Part shown: positions 1 to 10,210 of the stretch, piece by piece
How positions within the stretch are numbered: position 1 is the first letter of the stretch
How the letters are laid out: each line of letters opens with the position of its first letter
Assembly: GCA_949361645.1 (NCBI GenBank)
Contig: OX442431.1
Coordinates: 1-64,000, forward strand
DNA length: 64,000 nt
Direction: 5' to 3'
Origin: Spongilla lacustris
Lineage: Eukaryota; Porifera; Demospongiae; Spongillida; Spongillidae
The notes under the pieces: generated by a model
What the model was told of the DNA's origin: nothing
What the model saw: only the letters and a program-made list of their open reading frames with translations
The model's database searches: none
Position numbers and translations under genes: made by a program

Positions 1-899
1 ACCCTAACCCTCCCTAACCCTAACCCTAACCCCTAACCCCTAACCCTAACCCTAACCCTAACCCTAACCCTAACCCTAACCCTAACCCTAACCCTAACCC
101 TAACCCTAACCCTAACCCTAACCCTAACCCTAACCCTAACCCTAACCCTAACCCTAACCCTAACCCTAACCCTAACCCTAACCCTAACCCTAACCCTAAC
201 CCTAACCCTAACCCTAACCCTAACCCTAACCCTAACCCTAACCCTAACCCTAACCCTAACCCTAACCCTAACCCTAACCCTAACCCTAACCCTAACCCTA
301 ACCCTAACCCTAACCCTAACCCTAACCCTAACCCTAACCCTAACCCTAACCCTAACCCTAACCCTAACCCTAACCCTAACCCTAACCCTAACCCTAACCC
401 TAACCCTAACCCTAACCCTAACCCTAACCCTAACCCTAACCCTAACCCTAACCCTAACCCTAACCCTAACCCTAACCCTAACCCTAACCCTAACCCTAAC
501 CCTAACCCTAACCCTAACCCTAACCCTAACCCTAACCCTAACCCTAACCCTAACCCTAACCCTAACCCTAACCCTAACCCTAACCCTAACCCTAACCCTA
601 ACCCTAACCCTAACCCTAACCCTAACCCTAACCCTAACCCTAACCCTAACCCTAACCCTAACCCTAACCCTAACCCTAACCCTAACCCTAACCCTAACCC
701 TAACCCTAACCCTAACCCTAACCCTAACCCTAACCCTAACCCTAACCCTAACCCTAACCCTAACCCTAACCCTAACCCTAACCCTAACCCTAACCCTAAC
801 CCTAACCCTAACCCTAACCCTAACCCTAACCCCTAACCCTAACCCTAACCCTAACCCTAACCCTAACCCTAACCCTAACCCTAACCCTAACCCTAACCC
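1..899. repeat. Telomere, (CCCTAA)n
   Basis: Nearly perfect tandem CCCTAA repeats run from the first base, so the window starts at or very near the physical left end of a chromosome. The C-rich strand is the plus strand, as expected for a left end. The first 50 bases contain variants (a CCCTCCCTAA and two CCCCTAA units) and one more CCCCTAA lies near 831; the rest is uniform. The tract ends in AACCCT fused to the first subtelomeric unit. TTAGGG telomeres are ancestral in animals and also occur in some fungi and protists. The true length is unknown because assemblies compress such tracts. Confidence 0.98.
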
Positions 900-1102
900 T
901 GACTACAGTTCAACTGTGTCTAGTACTATTTTATGGGTTATAGGGTGGGTTAGGGGACCCTTGCATAGCGTAGAACAGTTCTGTATGCTGAATAAATCAT
1001 TGTGTATTGTGTCATAACTGGTGACCCAATGGCAGCCTTTTTTTTAATTTAAAATATTAAGCTTAGCCTACACAAACATAGACACAGTTGAACTGTAGTC
1101 AG
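898..1102. repeat. Inverted-arm leader of the subtelomeric unit
   Basis: The unit opens with GACTACAGTTCAACTGTGTCT, and about 160 bases later carries its reverse complement (about 1079-1101), so the leader can fold into a hairpin. The same arrangement recurs at about 2650, 4409 and 5695. Between the arms lie a G-rich telomere-like tract, an AATAAA followed by a TTGTGTATTGTG stretch, and CATAACTGGTGACCC. The last three features resemble the end of an LTR followed by a primer-binding site, so the leader could derive from an old LTR element; that origin is a guess. Confidence 0.6.
935..956 (+). other. G-quadruplex motif, telomere-like
   Basis: Four runs of three or more G are separated by loops of 5, 1 and 3 bases, and the spacers TTATA and TTA give a degenerate TTAGGG pattern. 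The motif is repeated at 2686-2707 and 4445-4466. In the fourth unit (from about 5731) one G run is lost (GTGCTTAGGGG). It lies on the plus strand, opposite to the terminal G-rich strand. Quadruplex formation is predicted from the pattern only. Confidence 0.6.
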
Positions 1103-1250
1103 GGTTGTATCCAACTCTGAGAGGCGACCCTGATTGTGGGCTTTCTGTGCATAACAGAGCTTGGTCCAAACACACACACACACACACACTAAGTACATCC
1201 CCCAATGCTTGAGTGCATATGATTTCATTAGTCAGTTGCATATTTTCTTT

Positions 1251-1290
<40 letters not shown>

Positions 1291-1707
1291 CTATGCTGTT
1301 TGTGTGATTGTGTGTGTTTATCTATGCTGTTGCTAATATTCATATATCTAAGTGGAATAATGTGTCGGCCATTTTTTCTGCACCACGTGATGCATAGCCA
1401 CACCCTTCCCCTTGTAACACGTGATGGCCGCGTGACCACACCCCCCTTATCTAGGTTGGTAAGGGGGACCATGCTGTTTCTAATAATCCCTCTTGACTGG
1501 TAGGACATACACATGCATACACACACACACACACAGACACACACACACACAGTAGTCAGGGTTGTATCCAACTCTGAGAGGCAACCCTGATTGTGGGCTT
1601 TCTGTGCATAACAGAGCTTGGTTCAAACACACACACACACACACACTAAGTACATCCCCCAATGCTTGAGTGCATATGATTTCATTAGTCAGTTGCATAT
1701 TTTCTTT

Positions 1708-1745
<38 letters not shown>

Positions 1746-2434
1746 CTATGCTGTTTGTGTGTTTGTGTGTGTTTATCTATGCTGTTGCTAATAGTCATAT
1801 ATCTAAGTGGAATAATGTGTCGGCCATTTTTTCTGCACCACGTGATGCATAGCCACGCCCTTCCCCTTGTAACACGTGATGGCCGCGTGACCACACCCCC
1901 CTTATCTAGGTTGGTAAGGGGGACCATGCTGTTTCTAATAATCCCTCTTGACTGGTAGGACATACACATGCATACACACACACACACACACAGACACACA
2001 CACACACAGTAGTCAGGGTTGTATCCAACTCTGAGAGGCAACCCTGATTGTGGGCTTTCTGTGCATAACAGAGCTTGGTTCAAACACACACACACACACA
2101 CACTAAGTACATCCCCCAATGCTTGAGTGCATATGATTTCATTAGTCAGTTGCATATTTTCTTTGTGTATGTGTGTGTGTGTGTGTGTGTGTGTATCTAT
2201 GCTGTTTGTGTGTTTGTGTGTGTTTATCTATGCTGTTGCTAATAGTCATATATCTAAGTGGAATAATGTGTCGGCCATTTTTTCTGCACCACGTGATGCA
2301 TAGCCACGCCCTTCCCCTTGTAACACGTGATGGCCGCGTGACCACACCCCCCTTATCTAGGTTGGTAAGGGGGACCATGCTGTTTCTAATAATCCCTCTT
2401 GACTGGTAGGACATACACACGCACACAGACACAC

Positions 2435-2495
<61 letters not shown>

Positions 2496-3001
2496 GAATA
2501 TATGCAACTGACTAATGAAATCATATGCACGCAAGCATTGGGGGATGTACTTAGTGTGTGTGTGTGTGTGTGTGTGTTTGAACCAAGCTCTGTTATGCAC
2601 AGAAAGCCCACAATCAGGGTCGCCTCTCAGAATTAGATACTATCAAACCCTGACTACAGTTCAACTGTGTCTAGTACTATTTTATGGGTTATAGGGTGGG
2701 TTAGGGGACCCTTGCATAGCGTAGAACAGTTCTGTATGCTGAATAAATCATTGTGTATTGTGTCATAACTGGTGACCCAATGGCAGCCTTTTTTTTAATT
2801 TAAAATATTAAGCTTAGCCTACACAAACATAGACACAGTTGAACTGTAGTCAGGGTTGTATCCAACTCTGAGAGGCGACCCTGATTGTGGGCTTTCTGTG
2901 CATAACAGAGCTTGGTACAAACACACACACACACACACACTAAGTACATCCCCCAATGCTTGAGTGCATATGATTTCATTAGTCAGTTGCATATTTTATT
3001 T

Positions 3002-3041
<40 letters not shown>

Positions 3042-3458
3042 CTATGCTGTTTGTGTGATTGTGTGTGTTTATCTATGCTGTTGCTAATATTCATATATCT
3101 AAGTGGAATAATGTGTCGGCCATTTTTTCTGCACCACGTGATGCATAGCCACACCCTTCCCCTTGTAACACGTGATGGCCGCGTGACCACACCCCCCTTA
3201 TCTAGGTTGGTAAGGGGGACCATGCTGTTTCTAATAATCCCTCTTGACTGGTAGGACATACACATGCATACACACACACACACACAGACACACACACACA
3301 CAGTAGTCAGGGTTGTATCCAACTCTGAGAGGCAACCCTGATTGTGGGCTTTCTGTGCATAACAGAGCTTGGTTCAAACACACACACACACACACACTAA
3401 GTACATCCCCCAATGCTTGAGTGCATATGATTTCATTAGTCAGTTGCATATTTTCTTT

Positions 3459-3496
<38 letters not shown>

Positions 3497-4185
3497 CTAT
3501 GCTGTTTGTGTGTTTGTGTGTGTTTATCTATGCTGTTGCTAATAGTCATATATCTAAGTGGAATAATGTGTCGGCCATTTTTTCTGCACCACGTGATGCA
3601 TAGCCACGCCCTTCCCCTTGTAACACGTGATGGCCGCGTGACCACACCCCCCTTATCTAGGTTGGTAAGGGGGACCATGCTGTTTCTAATAATCCCTCTT
3701 GACTGGTAGGACATACACATGCATACACACACACACACACACAGACACACACACACACAGTAGTCAGGGTTGTATCCAACTCTGAGAGGCAACCCTGATT
3801 GTGGGCTTTCTGTGCATAACAGAGCTTGGTTCAAACACACACACACACACACACTAAGTACATCCCCCAATGCTTGAGTGCATATGATTTCATTAGTCAG
3901 TTGCATATTTTCTTTGTGTATGTGTGTGTGTGTGTGTGTGTGTGTATCTATGCTGTTTGTGTGTTTGTGTGTGTTTATCTATGCTGTTGCTAATAGTCAT
4001 ATATCTAAGTGGAATAATGTGTCGGCCATTTTTTCTGCACCACGTGATGCATAGCCACGCCCTTCCCCTTGTAACACGTGATGGCCGCGTGACCACACCC
4101 CCCTTATCTAGGTTGGTAAGGGGGACCATGCTGTTTCTAATAATCCCTCTTGACTGGTAGGACATACACACGCACACAGACACAC

Positions 4186-4254
<69 letters not shown>

Positions 4255-4760
4255 GAATATATGCAACTGACTAATGAAATCATATGCACGCAAGCATTGG
4301 GGGATGTACTTAGTGTGTGTGTGTGTGTGTGTGTGTTTGAACCAAGCTCTGTTATGCACAGAAAGCCCACAATCAGGGTCGCCTCTCAGAATTAGATACT
4401 ATCAAACCCTGACTACAGTTCAACTGTGTCTAGTACTATTTTATGGGTTATAGGGTGGGTTAGGGGACCCTTGCATAGCGTAGAACAGTTCTGTATGCTG
4501 AATAAATCATTGTGTATTGTGTCATAACTGGTGACCCAATGGCAGCCTTTTTTTTAATTTAAAATATTAAGCTTAGCCTACACAAACATAGACACAGTTG
4601 AACTGTAGTCAGGGTTGTATCCAACTCTGAGAGGCGACCCTGATTGTGGGCTTTCTGTGCATAACAGAGCTTGGTACAAACACACACACACACACACACT
4701 AAGTACATCCCCCAATGCTTGAGTGCATATGATTTCATTAGTCAGTTGCATATTTTATTT

Positions 4761-4800
<40 letters not shown>

Positions 4801-5217
4801 CTATGCTGTTTGTGTGATTGTGTGTGTTTATCTATGCTGTTGCTAATATTCATATATCTAAGTGGAATAATGTGTCGGCCATTTTTTCTGCACCACGTGA
4901 TGCATAGCCACACCCTTCCCCTTGTAACACGTGATGGCCGCGTGACCACACCCCCCTTATCTAGGTTGGTAAGGGGGACCATGCTGTTTCTAATAATCCC
5001 TCTTGACTGGTAGGACATACACATGCATACACACACACACACACAGACACACACACACACAGTAGTCAGGGTTGTATCCAACTCTGAGAGGCAACCCTGA
5101 TTGTGGGCTTTCTGTGCATAACAGAGCTTGGTTCAAACACACACACACACACACACTAAGTACATCCCCCAATGCTTGAGTGCATATGATTTCATTAGTC
5201 AGTTGCATATTTTCTTT

Positions 5218-5255
<38 letters not shown>

Positions 5256-5493
5256 CTATGCTGTTTGTGTGTTTGTGTGTGTTTATCTATGCTGTTGCTA
5301 ATAGTCATATATCTAAGTGGAATAATGTGTCGGCCATTTTTTCTGCACCACGTGATGCATAGCCACGCCCTTCCCCTTGTAACACGTGATGGCCGCGTGA
5401 CCACACCCCCCTTATCTAGGTTGGTAAGGGGGACCATGCTGTTTCTAATAATCCCTCTTGACTGGTAGGACATACACACGCACACAGACACAC

Positions 5494-5542
<49 letters not shown>

Positions 5543-6041
5543 GAATATATGCAACTGACTAATGAAATCATATGCACGCAAGCATTGGGGGATGTACTTA
5601 GTGTGTGTGTGTGTGTGTGTGTTTGAACCAAGCTCTGTTATGCACAGAAAGCCCACAATCAGGGTCGCCTCTCAGAGTTGGATACTATCCAACCCTGACT
5701 ACAGTTCAACTGTGTCTAGTACTATTTTATGGGTTATAGGGTGCTTAGGGGACCCTTGCATAGCGTAGAACAGTTCTGTATGCTGAATAAATCATTGTGT
5801 ATTGTGTCATAACTGGTGACCCAATGGCAGCCTTTTTTTTAATTTAAAATATTAAGCTTAGCCTACACAAACATAGACACAGTTGAACTGTAGTCAGGGT
5901 TGTATCCAACTCTGAGAGGCGACCCTGATTGTGGGCTTTCTGTGCATAACAGAGCTTGGTACAAACACACACACACACACTAAGTACATCCCCCAATGCT
6001 TGAGTGCATATGATTTCATTAGTCAGTTGCATATTTTCTTT

Positions 6042-6096
<55 letters not shown>

Positions 6097-6590
6097 TGTG
6101 TTTGTGTGTGTGTGTGTATGTGTGTGTGTATGTGAGTGTATCTTCCAAAGGAAACCAGTTCATTTTAGGTGCATGTAACTGCCATTTTTATGTGCAAATA
6201 AATGTCCTGATTGAAATAATATGGCGGCCATTCTATTTACACAGTGATTGCTTAACTGGTGGTTTCCTAGGCAACCGAACCACGCCCACCGTCCTGTGAC
6301 ACGTGATAGCCACTTGCACACCACACCAGGCATAGGCTAGAAGTCACATGTGCATCAGAGTTGGGTCACACAGTTGTATCCAACTCTGAGAGGTGAGCTT
6401 GGTTCAAACACACACACACACTAAGTACATCCCCCACTGCTTGTGTGCATATGATTTCATTAGTCAGTTGCATATTTTCTGTGTGTGTGTGTGTATGTGG
6501 TCTGGGTGTGTGTGTTGTGTTGTGTGTGTGAGTTGTCTGTCCCTGACTGCATGGTGGGCTTGTCACACATGCGATTACTGAAAGCTACCT

Positions 6591-7267
6591 AAGTTGGTAG
6601 GGAATTTATTAGTAACTTGTGTTTTTATTTGTATTTTATTTTTGCTGACTGCAGGTCCTCTTGGCTGGAATGTGCAAGTGATTGGACTTGAGACAAAGGA
6701 AGTAGATTTTTTTTATTTTTATTTTTTTATGTGCTATACCGCAAATGCTTGCTGTTTAATGTAAATGTAATAAAAATATTGAAATAGGGGTGGATTTTAT
6801 TATGACATAATTCCCGCGTGCTGCGCTATTACAGTGAGAGAATGTAGCACTCTGAAAGGAGCTGATTGGATGTGAATTTTAGCAAGTTGAGGTGAGTCTT
6901 CTTCCCAATGCTATGGAAATGCCGAACGCTTCTCTATTTAGTCCCTACATCGCTTTTTGATGAGTAACACAGCAGTCACCGTTCTTGGAGTGATGTGGCG
7001 CCATTGATATAGGTACAGTATATACCACCGTAAGGGATGCACGCTCAACCGAAATGATAGCTGTGGGTTGCTGGGCACCTTGTGAGGGTACAGTGTTTGA
7101 AAGGACTTAGGGTGTGATGGTTAAATCATGGCACACTTACTGGTAAAGTTTTGCCCTGCCCCAATAATTTTCACATGTTACCTTATAACTACTTGATTAA
7201 GACAACTAACAAGTTACACATAAAAGAAAGAATGAACTTTGGGGGGGGAGGGGTAGGAGGAGAGGGA
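6591..7267. other. Unassigned spacer
   Basis: AT-rich single-copy-looking sequence between the subtelomeric array and the SET-domain ORF, with T-rich tracts near 6640 and 6710, an AATAAA on the plus strand near 6768, and a G8 run near 7241. No coding region or repeat family is recognised. It should include the 3' flank of the minus-strand ORF that ends at 7268, and an AATAAA-type signal can be read on the minus strand near 6795, about 470 bp downstream of that stop. Confidence 0.5.
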
Positions 7268-10027
7268 CTAATGCCTGCATCTTCTGGTAGTGGTGGTCCA
7301 GGGGCAGGGCATGTCCTTAAAAATGGCATAGGTTGCCGGGGCGATATCATAACCGGTGAGGAATTTTTGTCTCACGCTCAACTCCATCGCACTGTTGTCG
7401 GCCAACAGTAGCCACAGCACCAGGGTGACCAGGGTGTGGTCATTACCCCACTCCTGGTGGTGGCTAAGGACATAGGGTATCCAGTACCCGATGCCATAGT
7501 TGCCCAGTAACTCTATGGCATGGGTACTGGACGATGTTGTGTCCCTCGCCATGGTCACCACAAGCGTGTCCTTGTGGCCACGTCCTCCTGGTGCTGGCTC
7601 CTTGACGTACTTGTACGTAACATTGCAGTGCCGGGCAAACACTGCCTCTGCCTCCTTGGGGGAGAATGATCCAGCCCCACTGGTCCTGTCGCAGGAGGAG
7701 ATCAGAGCCCTCAGTCCTTCGACGAGGCCACCTTGGTTGATGTATCTACCAAGGTTGGCCCCGTCTGGATGCAGGGGGTTCCATGTGATCCTCCTCGCTC
7801 CCTCCACCCTGTCAAGACAGTAGTCGGTGTTACTGACCTCCTCCTCCTCCCCCACAACCTTGTCAGAATACTGGCACAGGCGGCGTCCTCTTGGGATGGC
7901 ATAGTCTTTCCGGCCTGCTGGTGTTGGCCTCAGGAAGAGCGCCAGGCCTGCCCCCTCGATGGTGGATGGCAGGACGAGGATGTTTGCCTCGTTGAGGTAC
8001 GTCGTGTCTTGCACGATGGTGCACACCTCGTTGAGGCTACGGTTCTCGAGTGTGACCGCTGGTGCCCCTTTCCCCGTAAGAAGGCCTTTAAGAGCCTTCG
8101 GTAGCACCCTTTCATCCCCAAGGATTTTAAACCTATGGAGACCAAGACGTGCCGTCACTGCCTGCTGGTAGGCGAGGTGGTACTGCCGTGGAGCGCCTTC
8201 AACCGGATAACTCAGGCCGGCCAAGATCCTGCCAACCCCGGTGGGCACTGTGGGGTCCACAGTGTCGGACCTGCTGGTCCTCAATACCTCCACCACAAGC
8301 CGTCTCCCGCTTCCATCTGCCCCATGAGGGACTACCACCACCGAATCGCACTCGGCCATCTGCCTCCTGGCATGTACCAGTGCCAGGTACCCAAAAGGCA
8401 CCTTCGTGGTACTGGTGCAGGTGGTGGAGGTGCATGCTGAGGAGGAAGGGCCTGCGCTGTCAGTTGTGGTGCCCAGCTGGTACACATGGCCCAACTCTGG
8501 TGTATCGTGACCAGGCTCACGAAAGGCCACCAGAGTCAGGCCATGGGGCTGTATCTTCTGACAGGGCACTCTGTATTTAAGTGCCACATCCAGAAGGCCC
8601 CGAAAATACTCTGCGATCAGCACGCCCCCATCGCCGTCGACGTACTGGACTGCAACTACTGGCGAGTACCCAGCACTCAGCCGATAAGACGTTGGTGTTG
8701 ACAATCCAGGGGGCGGCAGAGGTGTCGTTGGTCCATGGGGCTGGGGCGGGACAGCTGTTGACGATCCAGGGGATGGGACAGGTGTGGGTGGTCCATGGGG
8801 CTGGGGCGGGCCAGCTGTTGACGATCCAGGGGGTGGGACAGGTGTGGGTGGTCCATGGGGCTGGGGCGGGAGAAGTGTTGGTGGTCCAGGGGGCTGTGGA
8901 GGCGGTGTACCAATCCCCAGGACAGCATTCCACCTCACAATCCCGTCCATTGAATGGGTCGCAAACCTCTTTAAGGAGGATGGCAGGAATAGCCCCGACG
9001 TGAGCAGGGGGCTTGTAGGCTGGACCTTGGTAGACAATCTCTTGCAAGCCTCAAGGTGGGACACGGTGAGGTTGGTGGAGAGCGGCTGCAGCATCTTGAA
9101 GGTGAACTGCGTGGACCTGCATGGGTAGGGGCGAGTCTTAGCAGAGAACCCAAGGCAGTCCACGCAGCCACCTGCAGCACACTCTTCCACCAACTGGCAA
9201 TACATGGCGTCCTTGGCCTCGTTGGCTGCATTTGCCAGCTTCGCAGGTGTAACCTCATCGTCGCCAACACAAGCCCGGAGGATCTCGCCCAGCTTCCACC
9301 ATGCCATGACCTTGACCGCGTTTGGAATGGTCAGGAGTGTGGTCGCCTGCTCTAGTGCCTCAGCCACTGTTTCAGGTAAAGGCAGGGACCACTCCAGCAT
9401 GCCAGCCACACCCTCCTGTGCCAGCGTGTTAGGCCTGTTGGCCAGATGTATGAAAAACCTATGCATCCATTCTGGGTGCCGTTCACATGCTCTGTCCACC
9501 AGTATGTCCGCCTTCGAGGTGGCTATGCAGGGCTCCAGGGGCATCACCTTGGTTGAGCCGGCCCAGGAAGATGTTGTAGGTCTATATGAGGTTACGGTGT
9601 TTGCCCTGCACTGGGATGGTGGTGGTGAGGCTGCCTCTGCCGTTGCAGGTGACGAGGGTGATGGTGGTGGTGGTGAGGCTGCCTCTGCCGTTGCAGGTGA
9701 CGAGGGTGATGGTGGTGGTGGTGGTGAGGCTGCCTCTGCCGTTGCAGGTGACGAGGGTGATGGATGGGGTGAAGCTGGTGGTGATAGCTCCCTTGATGGT
9801 GATGGGGCCTCCCTCCTACTACCTCCTTGAGACCGCTGCCTCTTCCTCCCAGGAGGAGTAGCTGAAGATGGTTGAGCTTGGCGAGGTGCGGGTGATGGTG
9901 TCTCCAATTGCCTCAGCCATAGGGTCACCTGGTCAAGGATGGTCCTCAGCGTGACCCTCAAACGCGATGCATCGATCAAGCCGAGATCGTCCCGCAGATG
10001 TTGTAGGATTTCTGTAGATGTAGCCAT
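7268..10027 (-). CDS. SET-domain protein with proline-rich repeats
   Basis: One uninterrupted 919-codon ORF with an ATG start. The SET call rests on residues about 680-849, where the family's landmarks occur in order: a glycine-rich GAGLALF strand, IPRG..LCQYS, NLGRYINQGG (compare the usual N.aRfiNHs), a VVTMARD strand, and ELLGNYGIGYW (compare EEL..dYG..YW). SET domains methylate protein lysines using S-adenosylmethionine. Asn and the final Tyr are present, but the usual His after the Asn is Gln, so activity is uncertain. Residues about 1-45 look helical. Residues about 65-135 hold three copies of a Ser/Pro/Ala repeat (SPSSPATAEAASPPP). A second proline-rich block of about 20-residue repeats (PPQPHGPPTPVP) lies near 380-450. 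The region between has no recognised family. The gene sits 183 bp downstream of, and on the same strand as, the tyrosine recombinase gene, and its GC content is higher than its flanks. I infer it is cargo or an accessory protein of that element. Confidence 0.78.
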   Translation of the reverse strand: MATSTEILQHLRDDLGLIDASRLRVTLRTILDQVTLWLRQLETPSPAPRQAQPSSATPPGRKRQRSQGGSRREAPSPSRELSPPASPHPSPSSPATAEAASPPPPPSPSSPATAEAASPPPPSPSSPATAEAASPPPSQCRANTVTSYRPTTSSWAGSTKVMPLEPCIATSKADILVDRACERHPEWMHRFFIHLANRPNTLAQEGVAGMLEWSLPLPETVAEALEQATTLLTIPNAVKVMAWWKLGEILRACVGDDEVTPAKLANAANEAKDAMYCQLVEECAAGGCVDCLGFSAKTRPYPCRSTQFTFKMLQPLSTNLTVSHLEACKRLSTKVQPTSPLLTSGLFLPSSLKRFATHSMDGIVRWNAVLGIGTPPPQPPGPPTLLPPQPHGPPTPVPPPGSSTAGPPQPHGPPTPVPSPGSSTAVPPQPHGPTTPLPPPGLSTPTSYRLSAGYSPVVAVQYVDGDGGVLIAEYFRGLLDVALKYRVPCQKIQPHGLTLVAFREPGHDTPELGHVYQLGTTTDSAGPSSSACTSTTCTSTTKVPFGYLALVHARRQMAECDSVVVVPHGADGSGRRLVVEVLRTSRSDTVDPTVPTGVGRILAGLSYPVEGAPRQYHLAYQQAVTARLGLHRFKILGDERVLPKALKGLLTGKGAPAVTLENRSLNEVCTIVQDTTYLNEANILVLPSTIEGAGLALFLRPTPAGRKDYAIPRGRRLCQYSDKVVGEEEEVSNTDYCLDRVEGARRITWNPLHPDGANLGRYINQGGLVEGLRALISSCDRTSGAGSFSPKEAEAVFARHCNVTYKYVKEPAPGGRGHKDTLVVTMARDTTSSSTHAIELLGNYGIGYWIPYVLSHHQEWGNDHTLVTLVLWLLLADNSAMELSVRQKFLTGYDIAPATYAIFKDMPCPWTTTTRRCRH

Positions 10028-10114
10028 AATCGAATTTGTGGTCGCAACGTGGAATGATTAATGTAATTAGTTGCGCATGAATTAAATATATATTGTGCGC
10101 ATGTTAAAACTATT

Positions 10115-10120
10115 TTTATT
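10115..10120 (-). terminator. Probable polyadenylation signal
   Basis: AATAAA on the minus strand about 95 bases past the recombinase stop codon and upstream of the SET ORF. This would let the two genes be separate transcripts. It is a six-base match in AT-rich sequence, so support is modest. Confidence 0.45.
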
Positions 10121-10210
10121 TCCTTTTCTTCCCCCCCCCCCCACTTTACAGAAAAAGACAAGAGGAAAACTGTATATAATATATATATACATATGAGAAG
10201 AATTTTAACA

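Larger units (their letters stand above)
898..6590. repeat. Subtelomeric higher-order tandem repeat
   Basis: Units start at the same CCTGACTACAGTTCAACTG motif at about 898, 2649, 4408 and 5694, giving lengths of about 1751, 1759 and 1286 bp and a divergent partial fourth unit. Each full unit holds a 170-bp leader, two or three sub-repeats of about 457 bp with (CA)n/(TG)n tracts, and a closing segment that is the inverse of part of the sub-repeat. The third unit is short by one sub-repeat. The sub-repeat core carries two CACGTGA motifs and a GGCCATTTT motif. From about 6033 the sequence is a diverged sub-repeat, with another partial one at 6361-6590. ORFs here are dinucleotide artefacts (CVCV/THTH). 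The array probably expanded by unequal exchange. Confidence 0.92.

Noticed and set aside
1068..6299. Many ORFs of 60-167 codons on both strands
   Set aside because: They are made of translated CA/TG dinucleotides (THTH, CVCV) plus the same repeat sequence in each unit, with no domain.
7500..9861. Plus-strand ORFs of up to 208 codons opposite the SET ORF
   Set aside because: Low-complexity mirror translations of the proline-rich repeats and GC-rich coding strand; no family match.
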